Source: Aldehydirespirator sp965220645 (GTDB lineage: Bacteria > Actinomycetota > Acidimicrobiia > Acidimicrobiales > Aldehydirespiratoraceae). Taken from it: a DNA stretch of 64,000 nucleotides. Within the stretch, counting starts at the first letter, position 1. Every line of letters starts with the position of its first letter. Made by a program: the position numbers and the translations under genes. Positions 36,255-44,936 of this stretch are shown here, piece after piece. The notes beneath the pieces were generated by a model. The model was not told the DNA's origin, made no database searches, and was given only the letters and a program-made list of their open reading frames with translations. The stretch covers positions 806,001 to 870,000 of the forward strand of contig OZ244836.1 in NCBI GenBank assembly GCA_965220645.1. Direction: 5' to 3'.

Positions 36255-37523
36255 TCACGGGGTGGATCCGTGCTCGGACAACGGAAGCGTGACCGTCATC
36301 TCCGTGAACTCACCCGGCTCGGACTCGGCCGCTATCGAGCCGCCGTGCTGCCGGATCACGTCGCTACAGAAGCTGAGCCCCAGCCCCACACCCGTCCCCG
36401 ACGGCTTGGTCGTATAGAACGGGTTGAAAACCTTGTCCATGGAATCGGGCGGGATCCCGGTTCCGTTGTCACGAATGCGGATGACGACCTCTGTGCCGGT
36501 TCGCTCCGTCTTGAGCCACAGAGTCGGCTTGTACGAGCTGTGGTCCTGCCCGTCCATTCGCCGCTTCTCGTCCATCGCAGAGCAGGCGTTGCCGACCAGA
36601 TTCAGGAACACACGCCCCATTTCCTCCGGCACCACGTCCATCTCACCGACACTCGGGTCGTAGTCGCTGTGAACGTCGATCTCCAGGTCCTCAGTCTGGG
36701 CTTGGGCGCTGTGGAAGGCGATCATCGTCCTGTCGTTGAGCAGGTCGTTGATGGCGACGGGCTGGAGCGCGCCGCCGCCGCGCCCGATCATCGCCATGTC
36801 CCGCACGATCCGGTCGGCCCGGTCTCCGTGGGATCGGATCCGCAACAGGTTCTCGGTCAAGTCGCGTGTGATCCCGGCGATCACGGCGCGCGTGTCATCC
36901 TCAAGATCTTCCGACTGCTGTTCCACGGTTTCGCGGAGTTCTGCTACAAGCTCCTCCGACGCTTCGGAGAAGTTCCTCATGAAGTTCAGAGGGTTCCTGA
37001 TCTCATGGGCCACACCGGCGGTCAACTCGCCGAGCTCGACCAGCTTCTGGCGTAGGACTATCTGGTCCTGCGTCTGCCGCAGTTCCGACAGCACCTGCTC
37101 CAGTTCCTCATTCTTCTGCTGCAGGTCTTCGGACAGTTTCCGCACGAGATCCAGCTGCATAGCCTCGATTGATCGCTGCCGGAGCCGCTCCAGCGCATCG
37201 GCAGCCTCGTTCACCTCATCGTTGCCGGGCAGCTCCACTCTGTAGTCCAGGTTCCCTTCGCCCATGTGGCGAATCCAGATCTCCAGCTCGACGGTGCGAA
37301 CGCCGGTGCGCACCAGGCGATAGAAGGCAAAGACAAGCAAGGCGAGGCAAACCGATGCGAGAACGATCAAGGTGCCGTCACCGTTGGCGAGCGTCTGCAC
37401 GAGCAGCGCTACGTTGACGATGACAATCAGAATCATGGCGAGGATCACCTGAACTGACTTGCGCCGAAGGCTCAATGGGGCGATCGGGTGCTCTCGTCCA
37501 GCAGTAGTCGACTCAGGCGCCAT
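36255..37523 (-). CDS. Membrane sensor histidine kinase
   Basis: 422 residues. Two adjacent membrane helices (24-45 and 51-71) with almost no extracytoplasmic loop, a HAMP-like region (75-120), a coiled coil (120-160), the H-box GVAHEIRNPLNF with phospho-acceptor His173, and an ATPase domain with N box (NLVGNACSAM), G1 DNGTGIP and G2 GTGVGLGLSFC. The lack of a periplasmic sensor domain suggests it senses membrane state or an internal partner. No response regulator is adjacent. Confidence 0.93.
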   Translation of the reverse strand: MAPESTTAGREHPIAPLSLRRKSVQVILAMILIVIVNVALLVQTLANGDGTLIVLASVCLALLVFAFYRLVRTGVRTVELEIWIRHMGEGNLDYRVELPGNDEVNEAADALERLRQRSIEAMQLDLVRKLSEDLQQKNEELEQVLSELRQTQDQIVLRQKLVELGELTAGVAHEIRNPLNFMRNFSEASEELVAELRETVEQQSEDLEDDTRAVIAGITRDLTENLLRIRSHGDRADRIVRDMAMIGRGGGALQPVAINDLLNDRTMIAFHSAQAQTEDLEIDVHSDYDPSVGEMDVVPEEMGRVFLNLVGNACSAMDEKRRMDGQDHSSYKPTLWLKTERTGTEVVIRIRDNGTGIPPDSMDKVFNPFYTTKPSGTGVGLGLSFCSDVIRQHGGSIAAESEPGEFTEMTVTLPLSEHGSTP

Positions 37524-37732
37524 GTTCTCCGCTCCTGCGGATTGGTGTGAAGGGCGAGGCTGCGTAGCGGCCTAAAGTGCGGACTCTACAAACCACACGC
37601 CGCTTCGGGCGAGCCGCGCGCCGGAGGTCCGCGCCGGTAAGCGGCGTCCCGGCTGGTGCGGTGGGCGCGTCGGAACCGAGCGGCGACATAATGGACGCGG
37701 CACATACCGGCCATCCCCAGGGGTACCGACAC

Positions 37733-38896
37733 ATGGACTTCGAGCTGAGCGACGAGCAGCAGATGTTCCGCGACGTGCTGCGGCAGTTCGTCAACACCGA
37801 GATCAAGCCGGTGGCCCGCGAGATGGAGCAGTCCGGCGAATATCCCAGCGGCATCGTGGCCAAGATGGCCGAGATGGGCCTGTTCGGCATCACCGTCGGG
37901 GCCGAATACGGCGGGCTCGACCTCGACACGGTGTCCATGAGTCTGGTGTTCGAGGAGATCTCGATGGGCTGGATGGGCATCGCCGGGATCCTGGGCAGCC
38001 ACTCGCTGAGCTGCCGGATGATCATGCTCCACGGCACGGACGAGCAGAAGCAACGCTGGCTGCCCGAACTGGCCACCGGCCAGCGGCGCACGGCCATCGC
38101 TCTCACCGAGCCGGGTGCGGGCAGTGATCTACAGGGCATCTCCACACGGGCCTGGCGCGACGGCGACGAATACGTGATCAGGGGGACCAAGACCTGGATC
38201 ACCAACGCCCGCTTCGCCAACCCGCTCCCCGTGCTGGTCAAGACCGACCCCGATGCCGAGCCCCGGCACCGGGGCATGAGCGTGCTGATGGTCGAGGCGG
38301 GCACGCCCGGCCTCGAAGTGCTTCGAGACCTGGGAAAGCTGGGCTACAAGGGCCCCGAGTCGTGCGAAGTGGTGCTCGACGATGTGCGAGTGCCGGCCGA
38401 CGATCTGCTCGGCGGTCAGGAGGGCCTGGGCTTCAAGCAGGTGATGTCGGGCCTGGAGGTCGGCCGCATCAACATCGCAGCCCGCGGTGTGGGTGTGGCC
38501 CAGGCCGCGTTCGACGCCGCGCTGGAGTACTCCCAGCAGCGTGAGGCTTTCGGTCAGCCCATCGGCGAGTTCCAGGCCATCCAGCTCAAGCTGGCCGACA
38601 TGGCCACCGAGATCGAAGCGGCCAGGCTGCTCACCCGCTGGGCCGGCAACCGCATCGACCAGGGCCTGCGGGCCGACGTGGAGGCAGGCATGGCCAAGCT
38701 CTTCGGCTCGGAGGTCGCCATCAAGGCGTCGCTCGAGTCGATGCGCATCCACGGCAGCTACGGGTATTCCACCGAGCTGGAGATCGAACGCCTCTATCGC
38801 GACGCCCCCCTCATGGCCATAGGCGAGGGAACCAACGAGATCCAGCGGACGATCATCGCCAAGGGATTGCTCCGGCGGGCTCGCGAGCGGGCATGA
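37733..38896 (+). CDS. Acyl-CoA dehydrogenase
   Basis: 387 residues; FAD-dependent alpha,beta-desaturation of acyl-CoA. The start ATG at 37733 gives MDFELSDEQQMFRD, the usual N-terminus; an ATG at 37691 would add 14 unlikely residues. Signature elements: ALTEPGAGSDLQG, the FAD/substrate loop KTWITNARFA, and the C-terminal GSYGYS...RDAPLMAIGEGTNEIQR motif with the catalytic-base Glu region. Lies opposite the kinase gene and is followed by the left 135-bp repeat. Confidence 0.93.
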   Translation: MDFELSDEQQMFRDVLRQFVNTEIKPVAREMEQSGEYPSGIVAKMAEMGLFGITVGAEYGGLDLDTVSMSLVFEEISMGWMGIAGILGSHSLSCRMIMLHGTDEQKQRWLPELATGQRRTAIALTEPGAGSDLQGISTRAWRDGDEYVIRGTKTWITNARFANPLPVLVKTDPDAEPRHRGMSVLMVEAGTPGLEVLRDLGKLGYKGPESCEVVLDDVRVPADDLLGGQEGLGFKQVMSGLEVGRINIAARGVGVAQAAFDAALEYSQQREAFGQPIGEFQAIQLKLADMATEIEAARLLTRWAGNRIDQGLRADVEAGMAKLFGSEVAIKASLESMRIHGSYGYSTELEIERLYRDAPLMAIGEGTNEIQRTIIAKGLLRRARERA

Positions 38897-38927
38897 CCGC
38901 AACTGACAGTTTCGCCGGAGTCGGCTT

Positions 38928-39062
38928 AGAGGCCGAGCGGATAGGGAGCGAACTCGGTCCATACGGGCGAGGCCGTGGCCCGAGCGGCCCGTGAGCGCAG
39001 CGAACAAGAGCGGGAGTGACACCGCTGCTACGCGACGGGCTGTCGCCTATCCGCGCAGCCCC
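38928..39062 (+). repeat. 135-bp repeat, left copy (inverted partner at 43908)
   Basis: Begins AGAGGCCGAGCGGATAGGGA and ends CCGCGCAGCCCC. Its reverse complement occurs at 43908-44042 with 133 of 135 bases identical and no gap. It contains the 36-base core that is amplified in the 46-bp tandem array. The GTG that may start the PhyH gene lies inside it. Confidence 0.95.
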
Positions 39063-39899
39063 TTGGTGTCAGCCGCTGAGGCGGCGTCGTTCGAGGCCGA
39101 CGGGTTCGTTGCCGTCGACTCGCTGATCGACACCAGCCTGATCGATCCCCTCAAGGAGCGCTTCGAGCGGCTGTTCAGGGGCAGTTTCGAGATGGGGACC
39201 GCTCCCGACGAGGTCAACTGGCAGGAGGGCACCAGCGATCCGACCCTGGCCCGGCAGATCTGCAACGGCTGGAAGGCCGATCGGCTGATCGCGTCGGTTG
39301 TGCTCGACGCCCGCCTGGGCGAGGCCGTCGCCCGGCTCGCGGGCTGGCCCGGCGCTCGCGTCGTCCAGGACAACGTGATCTGGAAGCCGCCGGGGGCTCG
39401 CTCGCTGGGCTTCCACCGCGACAACGCCTATCTGGCCTGGTACAAGCCGACCGAGATGTTCACCTGCTGGATCGCTCTCGATGACACCACCGCCAGCGGC
39501 GGCACGATGGAACTGGCCCGGGGGTCGCACCGCTGGCCCGCTGGAGCCGACCCGACGGGCGAGTTCCACGCCCCCGACGACTACCAGGCCACCGTGAGGG
39601 CGGCGGCGGCGGCTGCGGGTGCCGAACTCGACATCGCCGCGATCGAGGTGGCTGCAGGCGGCGGGTCGTTCCATCACGGCTGGGCCTGGCACGGCTCGGG
39701 TCCCAACCGATCAGGCCGGCACCGCCGGTCGTTGGTGCTGCATTGCGCCAGCAGTGAGGCTTGTTTCAACCGGGCCGGCTTCGGCGAAGGCAACGGACCC
39801 ATCTACTCCCGCTACGCCCGGCTTACCGACGACGAGATGGACGAGAACCACTTCCCGATCCTGTGGCGGTCCGACGGCCACCGGACCCCTGGAATCTAG
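38991..39899 (+). CDS. Phytanoyl-CoA dioxygenase family protein
   Basis: Up to 302 residues. An Fe(II)/2-oxoglutarate oxygenase: HxD as FHRDNAY, distal His in HHGWAWHGSGPNRSG, and the 2-oxoglutarate-binding Arg in GRHRRSL. The first 24 codons (GTG 38991 to 39062) lie entirely within the 135-bp repeat; TTG 39063 and GTG 39066 just outside it are equally likely starts, giving a protein opening with VSAAEAASFEADGF as the family usually does. Substrate unknown. Whether the repeat changed its start or promoter is worth testing. Confidence 0.88.
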   Translation: MSAANKSGSDTAATRRAVAYPRSPLVSAAEAASFEADGFVAVDSLIDTSLIDPLKERFERLFRGSFEMGTAPDEVNWQEGTSDPTLARQICNGWKADRLIASVVLDARLGEAVARLAGWPGARVVQDNVIWKPPGARSLGFHRDNAYLAWYKPTEMFTCWIALDDTTASGGTMELARGSHRWPAGADPTGEFHAPDDYQATVRAAAAAAGAELDIAAIEVAAGGGSFHHGWAWHGSGPNRSGRHRRSLVLHCASSEACFNRAGFGEGNGPIYSRYARLTDDEMDENHFPILWRSDGHRTPGI

Positions 39900-39965
39900 G
39901 CGAGGCGTCCGGCGGCAACTCCAGCGCTGGTCTGAGCATCGTCCGGGCCGTTAGCATCGCCGCCC

Positions 39966-40562
39966 GTGTCGGTTGTGTCGGCGATACACGCCTCTGCCGC
40001 GGTGCTGCTCGTGGTGGCGGGCGCGGCCAAGCTGTCGAGACCGGCGCGGGGAGTCGCCGACCTTTTCGGCTTCCGGGCCCCGACCCCTCTGGTCCGGCTC
40101 GTCGGAGCGTCGGAAGCGGCCGTAGGGATAGCGGCGCTGCTGCTGGGGGGACCGGCGGTGTGGGCGGTGGGGCTGCTCTACGCGGCCTTTGCCGTGGTCG
40201 TCCTGCGGGCCGTGCTCATAAGGGCAGGCTCTTGCGGGTGCTTCGGCCGGCTTGATGCCCCGCCGTCGTGGGTCCATGTCGGTGGCAACCTGGCGCTGGC
40301 CGCGGTGTCTTTCGCTGCGGCCGGCGCAGGCAGCGCGCCGGTGCCGGCCATCGTGCAGTCGATCAGCGACCGGCCCGCAATCGGCCTGGCGCTTGCGATG
40401 GAGGTCGCGCTGGTCTCCGGGCTGTGCCTGGCGCTGTTCACCGCACTGCCGGAGGCCCTCGGTGCCCGAGCCCCCCGCCGTGGCGCGGCCAACTCATTCC
40501 GCGCCGTGCCGCCACCGGCCGCCCATGCCGCAGCCGGGCCGGGCTCCCGGAGACGCCGGTGA
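39966..40562 (+). CDS. MauE/DoxX-like redox-associated membrane protein
   Basis: 198 residues, GTG start, four predicted membrane helices. The pair Cys90-Gly-Cys92 in AGSCGCFG next to a helix is the MauE signature; MauE is needed for disulfide formation and maturation of methylamine dehydrogenase in mau clusters. The C-terminal 45 residues are Pro/Arg-rich. It overlaps the next gene by GTGA, which encodes the likely substrate of the maturation pathway. Function by family and context. Confidence 0.8.
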   Translation: MSVVSAIHASAAVLLVVAGAAKLSRPARGVADLFGFRAPTPLVRLVGASEAAVGIAALLLGGPAVWAVGLLYAAFAVVVLRAVLIRAGSCGCFGRLDAPPSWVHVGGNLALAAVSFAAAGAGSAPVPAIVQSISDRPAIGLALAMEVALVSGLCLALFTALPEALGARAPRRGAANSFRAVPPPAAHAAAGPGSRRRR

Positions 40563-41725
40563 GCCGCAAACTGGTCGAACGGGTCTCCCGGGTGGTGGAC
40601 CGCCGGGCCGGGCGCCGGGGCTTCCTGCGCTCGTCGGCCATGGCGGCCACAGCCATGGCGGTCGCTCCCGTCGCCTATGCCATTCGTCCGACCACGGCGG
40701 AGGCCGCCATCATCTTGTGCAAGGGCCACGAGTGCAACCCCGATGCCTTGTGCTGCGACCCCTACAGCGAGTTCTGCTGCAAGCTCACCGGAGAGAACCT
40801 GTGCCCTCCTCGGACCATTGTCGCCGGCTGGTGGAAGGTAGACGGCTCGGGATTCTGCGATCTGAACGGTCCGAGCCCTCGCTACTACCTGGATTGCAAC
40901 TTCACCTGCCACGAGAGCTGCCAATGCCGGTCCACCGGGTTCTGCGACCGGGGATGCACCCCGGCCAGGTGCCAATGCAGCGGCGGCTGCGATACCCGCA
41001 AGTCCGAGTGCACACGCTTCCGTTACGGGCAGTGCAACCAGGACGTGTGCGTGGGCCAGCTCATGTGCCGGATTGTCACCTGCGTGCCGCCGTGGACGTG
41101 GGATCCGGCCTGCGCGACGTCCCCGGTGCTGAGCGACCCGGGGACCCGCTGGCATGATCGGCCCTGCCTGCACGACGGATTCAACGATGTGCCGCCCAGG
41201 GCGTTCTACGCCGAGGCGGTGAAGTGGATGACTGACGCGGGCATCACCACCGGCATCAAGAACGACCTGTTCGGTCCCGACGAACTGGTTACTCGGGCCC
41301 AGTTCGCCACGTTCCTGTGGCGCTATGAGGGGCAGCCGCCGGCCGAGCCAAGCAACGAGTTCAATGATGTGGCCCAGGACGCCTACTACGCACAGGCGGT
41401 GGCGTGGATGGTCGAGCAGCAGATCACCTCGGGCCGGGCGCCAGGCCGGTTCGACCCGTCGAGCGATGTCAACCGGGCCCAGTCGATCGTGTTCCTGCAC
41501 CGCTTGGCGGGGGAGCCGCAGGGCGAGGCATCGATCGAGTTCTCCGATGTGGGTCCCGACGACTGGTTCCGCGACGCGCTGGCCTGGGCTCTCGAACACA
41601 ACATCGAGTGGTGGGCAAACCACTCGGATTTCAACGCCGAGCTGCCCGCTACCCGCGCCGAGATCGCCGCCCTGCTGCACCGCTACCACCTCGGTACTCG
41701 AGCAGCCCTGGGGGTGGCCCCATGA
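40559..41725 (+). CDS. Tat-exported Cys-rich protein (MADH light-chain-like) with three SLH domains
   Basis: 388 residues. A twin-arginine signal (GRRGFLRSSAMAATAMAVAP, Arg19-Arg20) is followed by a Cys-rich domain (about 53-185, over 20 Cys) with CPPRTIVAGWWKVDGSGFC, YYLDCNFTC and FRYGQCN-type motifs that resemble the disulfide-rich light chain of methylamine dehydrogenase. Three S-layer homology repeats then follow (about 195-380; FNDVPPRAFYAEAVKWM, FNDVAQDAYYAQAVAWM, FSDVGPDDWFRDALAW), which bind cell-wall polymers. So the product is a wall-bound redox-type protein matured by the flanking MauE- and MauD-like proteins. No heavy-chain gene is nearby. Whether a Trp-derived quinone forms is unknown. 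Confidence 0.8.
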   Translation: MSRKLVERVSRVVDRRAGRRGFLRSSAMAATAMAVAPVAYAIRPTTAEAAIILCKGHECNPDALCCDPYSEFCCKLTGENLCPPRTIVAGWWKVDGSGFCDLNGPSPRYYLDCNFTCHESCQCRSTGFCDRGCTPARCQCSGGCDTRKSECTRFRYGQCNQDVCVGQLMCRIVTCVPPWTWDPACATSPVLSDPGTRWHDRPCLHDGFNDVPPRAFYAEAVKWMTDAGITTGIKNDLFGPDELVTRAQFATFLWRYEGQPPAEPSNEFNDVAQDAYYAQAVAWMVEQQITSGRAPGRFDPSSDVNRAQSIVFLHRLAGEPQGEASIEFSDVGPDDWFRDALAWALEHNIEWWANHSDFNAELPATRAEIAALLHRYHLGTRAALGVAP

Positions 41726-41756
41726 CCGGAGGGGATCCGATGAAGGCGGCGGTCCC

Positions 41757-42698
41757 GTGACGGTTGTGGTGGTGCTGCTGGCCATCGCGGTTGGGGTGCT
41801 TGCCCTGCTCGTGTTCGGGTTGCTCAGAACCCACGCCGAGATCCTGCGAGCCCTCAATCGTGCCGGCATCAGCCTCGATGACGAGGAGAGCGCGAGCTCC
41901 GCCACCGAGGTCGTGCCGGAGCGATCGGAAACCGGCGTTTCGGCAGATCCGTCCAGCGCCCGCGACCTCGTAGGCACGGTTCCGGCCGGGGGCCCGACCA
42001 AGATCGCCGTCACCGGCGTCTCGCACTTCACCCTGCTCGCCTTCTTGTCTCCGGGGTGCCGCACCTGCAAGCAGTTCTGGGAGGCCTTCGCGGCCCCGGA
42101 TCTCGAGCTGCCCGGCGGCGACACCCGACTGGTGGTCGTTGGACAGGATCCCGCGCACGACTCGGAGTCAGCCATGGCGGATCTGGTCCCGCCGGGGGTC
42201 AAGGCCGTGCTGTCGTCCGCGGCGTGGGAGGACTACGACGTTCCGGGCTCGCCCTACTTCGTGCTCGTCGGCGGCTCCGACGGCCGGGTAGTGGGCGCGG
42301 GCAGTGCGCTGCGCTGGGAACAGTTGCGGAACCTGCTCCAGCAGGCGTTGGACGACGCCGGTCTGGCCGACCATTCCAGGCTCTCGTCACCGCAGGTCAC
42401 GACGGGACACTCGGGCCGGAGCCGGGCGCAACGGGCGGATGAGGCGCTGAAGTCGGCGGGCATAGGTCCCGGTCACCCGAGCCTCTACGGTGAGCGGTCG
42501 GACTCCAACCACGGCAACGGCGCCGATCCCACCGAAGCGCTCGACGGCTCCAGCCGTGCCGATTCCGGCGAATCCCTCGACGGCTCCACTCGCGCCGATT
42601 CTGGCGGATCCCTCGACGGCTCCACTCGCGCCGATTCTGGCGGATCCCTCGACGGCTCCACTCGCGCCGATTCCACCGAAGCCCGTCTCGAGCGATGA
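41757..42698 (+). CDS. MauD-like membrane thioredoxin with repeat tail
   Basis: 313 residues. One N-terminal helix (2-22), a linker, then a thioredoxin fold with Cys101-Arg-Thr-Cys104 in FLSPGCRTCKQFW and a cis-Pro candidate in VPGSPYFVLV. MauD proteins of this layout assist disulfide formation in methylamine dehydrogenase; here the partner is likely the Cys-rich protein upstream. The C-terminus carries four copies of a 12-residue Ser/Asp-rich repeat (DGSTRADSGGSL). The GTG at 41757 overlaps the stop of a 12-codon mini-ORF (41722-41760) that itself starts in the previous stop. Confidence 0.8.
   Translation: MTVVVVLLAIAVGVLALLVFGLLRTHAEILRALNRAGISLDDEESASSATEVVPERSETGVSADPSSARDLVGTVPAGGPTKIAVTGVSHFTLLAFLSPGCRTCKQFWEAFAAPDLELPGGDTRLVVVGQDPAHDSESAMADLVPPGVKAVLSSAAWEDYDVPGSPYFVLVGGSDGRVVGAGSALRWEQLRNLLQQALDDAGLADHSRLSSPQVTTGHSGRSRAQRADEALKSAGIGPGHPSLYGERSDSNHGNGADPTEALDGSSRADSGESLDGSTRADSGGSLDGSTRADSGGSLDGSTRADSTEARLER
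42540..42683 (+). repeat. Four 36-bp in-frame repeats in the MauD-like gene
   Basis: Units start at 42540, 42576, 42612 and 42648 with CTCGACGGCTCCACTCGCGC; the first is the most divergent. They encode the acidic 12-residue repeats at the C-terminus of the thioredoxin-like protein. Confidence 0.9.
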
Positions 42699-42775
42699 TC
42701 GCGGTGCTGTCCATAGGGATCGCGGCGGCTGTGGCAGCCGGCGTGAGGTCGGCTTGGTCGCCTTGAGGCATCTCG

Positions 42776-43363
42776 ATGCTCACCAGCATCAGCCCGCTCG
42801 GTGAGCGGGCCCGGGGCAATCGATGGTCTCTGACAGTTCTCTGGCTCGGCTTGGGCGCGGTCGGCGGGGGAGCAGCCGTCGGTGCGGCCCTCGGTGCGCT
42901 GGGTCAAGCGTCGGTCGGCGTTGTGGCTAGCAGCACCCGGCTTGTGCTACTGGCCGTTGCCTGCGCGGCGGCCGCGGCTTGGGACCTGTCGGGTCGACGC
43001 TTCCCGGGCCACCGGCAGGTGAACGAGGACTGGCTGGTCGCATACCGGTCGTGGGTCTACGGCGGAGGGTTCGGCCTGCAACTCGGCGCAGCGGTGGCGA
43101 CGGTGGTCGACACCGCTCTGGTGCCGCTCTTCATGCTGGCTGCGCTGCTGGCGGGGGAGGTGACCGCGGGACTGGTGATGGGGGCGGCTTTCGGGGCCGT
43201 CCGGAGCGCGACCCTGGTGCTGGGACGCCGGGTTCGCACCCCTGACGACCTGCGGCAACTGCACCGGCGTCTGGACCGTCACGCCGATCGGGCCCGTCGC
43301 GTGGGCGCCGTCACCGCGGCGGCTCTCGGCGGTGCGGCAGCCGCGAGCCTGCTGGCGCTGTGA
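42776..43363 (+). CDS. Multi-pass membrane protein of the mau-like cassette
   Basis: 195 residues, about four to five Ala/Gly-rich helices, with a conserved-looking cytosolic start MLTSISPLGERARGNRW and a basic C-terminus. The start motif recalls CcdA/DsbD-like electron-transfer proteins found in such clusters, but I see no Cys pair in the helices, so a thiol role is not supported. It follows mauD-like by 77 bases on the same strand and is probably co-transcribed. Confidence 0.6.
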   Translation: MLTSISPLGERARGNRWSLTVLWLGLGAVGGGAAVGAALGALGQASVGVVASSTRLVLLAVACAAAAAWDLSGRRFPGHRQVNEDWLVAYRSWVYGGGFGLQLGAAVATVVDTALVPLFMLAALLAGEVTAGLVMGAAFGAVRSATLVLGRRVRTPDDLRQLHRRLDRHADRARRVGAVTAAALGGAAAASLLAL

Positions 43364-43410
43364 TCGCCCGCTCAACCTCCTTGTGGGCGGGATGACGTGA
43401 GCATGCTGAC

Positions 43411-43884
43411 GTGAGCATGCTGGTGGTTCACGGGGTGAGCGTCGATGTCCTTCCTGGCTGGGAGGCGGAGCTGTCAACCCAGCCCGATCCGGCCACGCTC
43501 GATCTCAGCCTGGAATCCCTGGCGCTGCCGCTGGTGGTGGTGCACGCAGCCAACTTCTCGCTGCCCGCCGAGCGGGGCGACTACGGCTCGGGAGCGGTCG
43601 AGATCATGGACCGGAACGGCATATTCGCCGCGCTGGTCGAGTTCGACAGAGCCTCGGCCACGTCGAGGCTGTTCTCCCACGAGGGTTTCCCGACCCGTCT
43701 CGAACCGGCCGACTTCGCCCCGGACCAGTTGCACCTGTCCTTGCCGGGCCAAGCGGGCCTGCAGCAGTTCTTCCACGTGGGTTCGCGTGCGTTCTGCCTC
43801 TACGCGGTGATCGGGTCGTATTCGATGCGGAGCCTGCTGGTGCCTGAGCTCAACCACATGCTGTCGGGTATGAGCGTCGGCTGA
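43411..43884 (+). CDS. Conserved-looking hypothetical protein
   Basis: 157 residues, cytosolic, beginning MSMLVVHGVSVDVLPGWEAE and containing VVVHAANFSLPAERGDYGSG and FHVGSRAFCLYAVIG. No family recognised; the pattern suggests a small beta-rich fold. A tandem 14-base duplication (GACGTGAGCATGCT, at about 43394 and 43408) creates two identical GTG-AGC-ATG starts; ATG 43417 is also possible. It is the last gene before the right 135-bp repeat. Confidence 0.65.
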   Translation: MSMLVVHGVSVDVLPGWEAELSTQPDPATLDLSLESLALPLVVVHAANFSLPAERGDYGSGAVEIMDRNGIFAALVEFDRASATSRLFSHEGFPTRLEPADFAPDQLHLSLPGQAGLQQFFHVGSRAFCLYAVIGSYSMRSLLVPELNHMLSGMSVG

Positions 43885-43907
43885 CCGACTCCCCGCGGGC
43901 CTCATAG

Positions 43908-44042
43908 GGGGCTGCGCGGATAGGCGACAGCCCGTCGCGTAGCAGCGGTGTCACTCCCGCTCTTGTTCGCTGCGCTCAGGGGCCGCTCGGGCCACGGCCT
44001 CGCCCGTATGAACCGAGTTCGCTCCCTATCCGCTCGGCCTCT
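43908..44042 (-). repeat. 135-bp repeat, right copy (inverted)
   Basis: Exact inverted partner of 38928-39062 with two mismatches. Its last base touches the TAA stop of the nitrilase-family gene at 44042. The two copies bracket 4845 bases. Confidence 0.95.
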
Positions 44043-44887
44043 TACAGCGAATCGCCCTCGTGGAGGACGCCGTACACGTCGGTGCGGCGATCGGCACGAG
44101 GCTGGATGAGTTCGCTGCGGGCCTGGGCTCTGCGGGCTTCGGTCAGGTCGATGTCGGCGACCTCGAGTTGCTCGCGTACCGTCGAGAGCGGTCCTGCGGC
44201 AATGCGGCCGTACGGGTCGGCCACAACCGACGACCCGAGGAGTTCGACGCCGTCGCCCGCGCCGACCTGTGACGTGCAGGCAATGAACACCTGGCTGAGG
44301 TTGGCCTGCACCAGCGCGCCCTCGGCGTGGGCGATCAACTCGCCCTCGCGGTACTGGCGCCGGTCGAAGCCGCGGACCCAGGCGGTCGGCACGCAGATCA
44401 GATCCGCGCCCCGCAGGGCCAGCACCCGCACGACCTCCACGAAGCGAAGGTCGTAGCAGATGCACAGTCCGATGGTCCCGTAGGCGGTATCGACCACGCT
44501 CAGGCCGGCGTCGCCGGGGGTGAAGCAGTTCTTCTCGATGTCGAACAGATGGAGCTTGCGGTAATGGGCAACGACGCCGCCGGAGTCCACCGCGACGGCA
44601 GTGTTGTAGATGGCGTCGCCGCTGCGCTCACACAAGCCGCCGACGACGAGGCCTCCATGGCGGTCAGCCTGTTCCTGCCAGGCGGTGACGGTCGGGCCGT
44701 CCAGGGTCTCGGCCAGCGGCTCGAGCGCCTCGCGGTCGGTGGTGTACCAGGGCACCGCCATCTCGGGCACCACCACTATGTCGGCGCCCTGCTCGAAGAG
44801 CGAGGCGGTCGCGTCGACGCTGGCCTTCCGGTTGGCCTCGGCCGCTGCGGGGCGGCTGAGGATCTGAGCCAGTCCGATGCGGGTCAT
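44042..44887 (-). CDS. Carbon-nitrogen hydrolase (nitrilase superfamily)
   Basis: 281 residues with the complete catalytic triad: Glu42 (VVPEMAV), Lys111 (HYRKLHLF) and Cys144 (CICYDLRF). This points to an amidase or related C-N hydrolase. The opening MTRIGLAQILSRP and the helix arrangement are typical. Substrate unknown; other actinobacterial members act on omega-amides or deaminated products. Its stop codon is at the edge of the right 135-bp repeat, so its 3' flank was remodelled. Confidence 0.92.
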   Translation of the reverse strand: MTRIGLAQILSRPAAAEANRKASVDATASLFEQGADIVVVPEMAVPWYTTDREALEPLAETLDGPTVTAWQEQADRHGGLVVGGLCERSGDAIYNTAVAVDSGGVVAHYRKLHLFDIEKNCFTPGDAGLSVVDTAYGTIGLCICYDLRFVEVVRVLALRGADLICVPTAWVRGFDRRQYREGELIAHAEGALVQANLSQVFIACTSQVGAGDGVELLGSSVVADPYGRIAAGPLSTVREQLEVADIDLTEARRAQARSELIQPRADRRTDVYGVLHEGDSL

Positions 44888-44936
44888 TTGAGATCAGCCT
44901 CTTGTGGTGAGGGGCGTTCTGAACGCCCGCCGAGGG

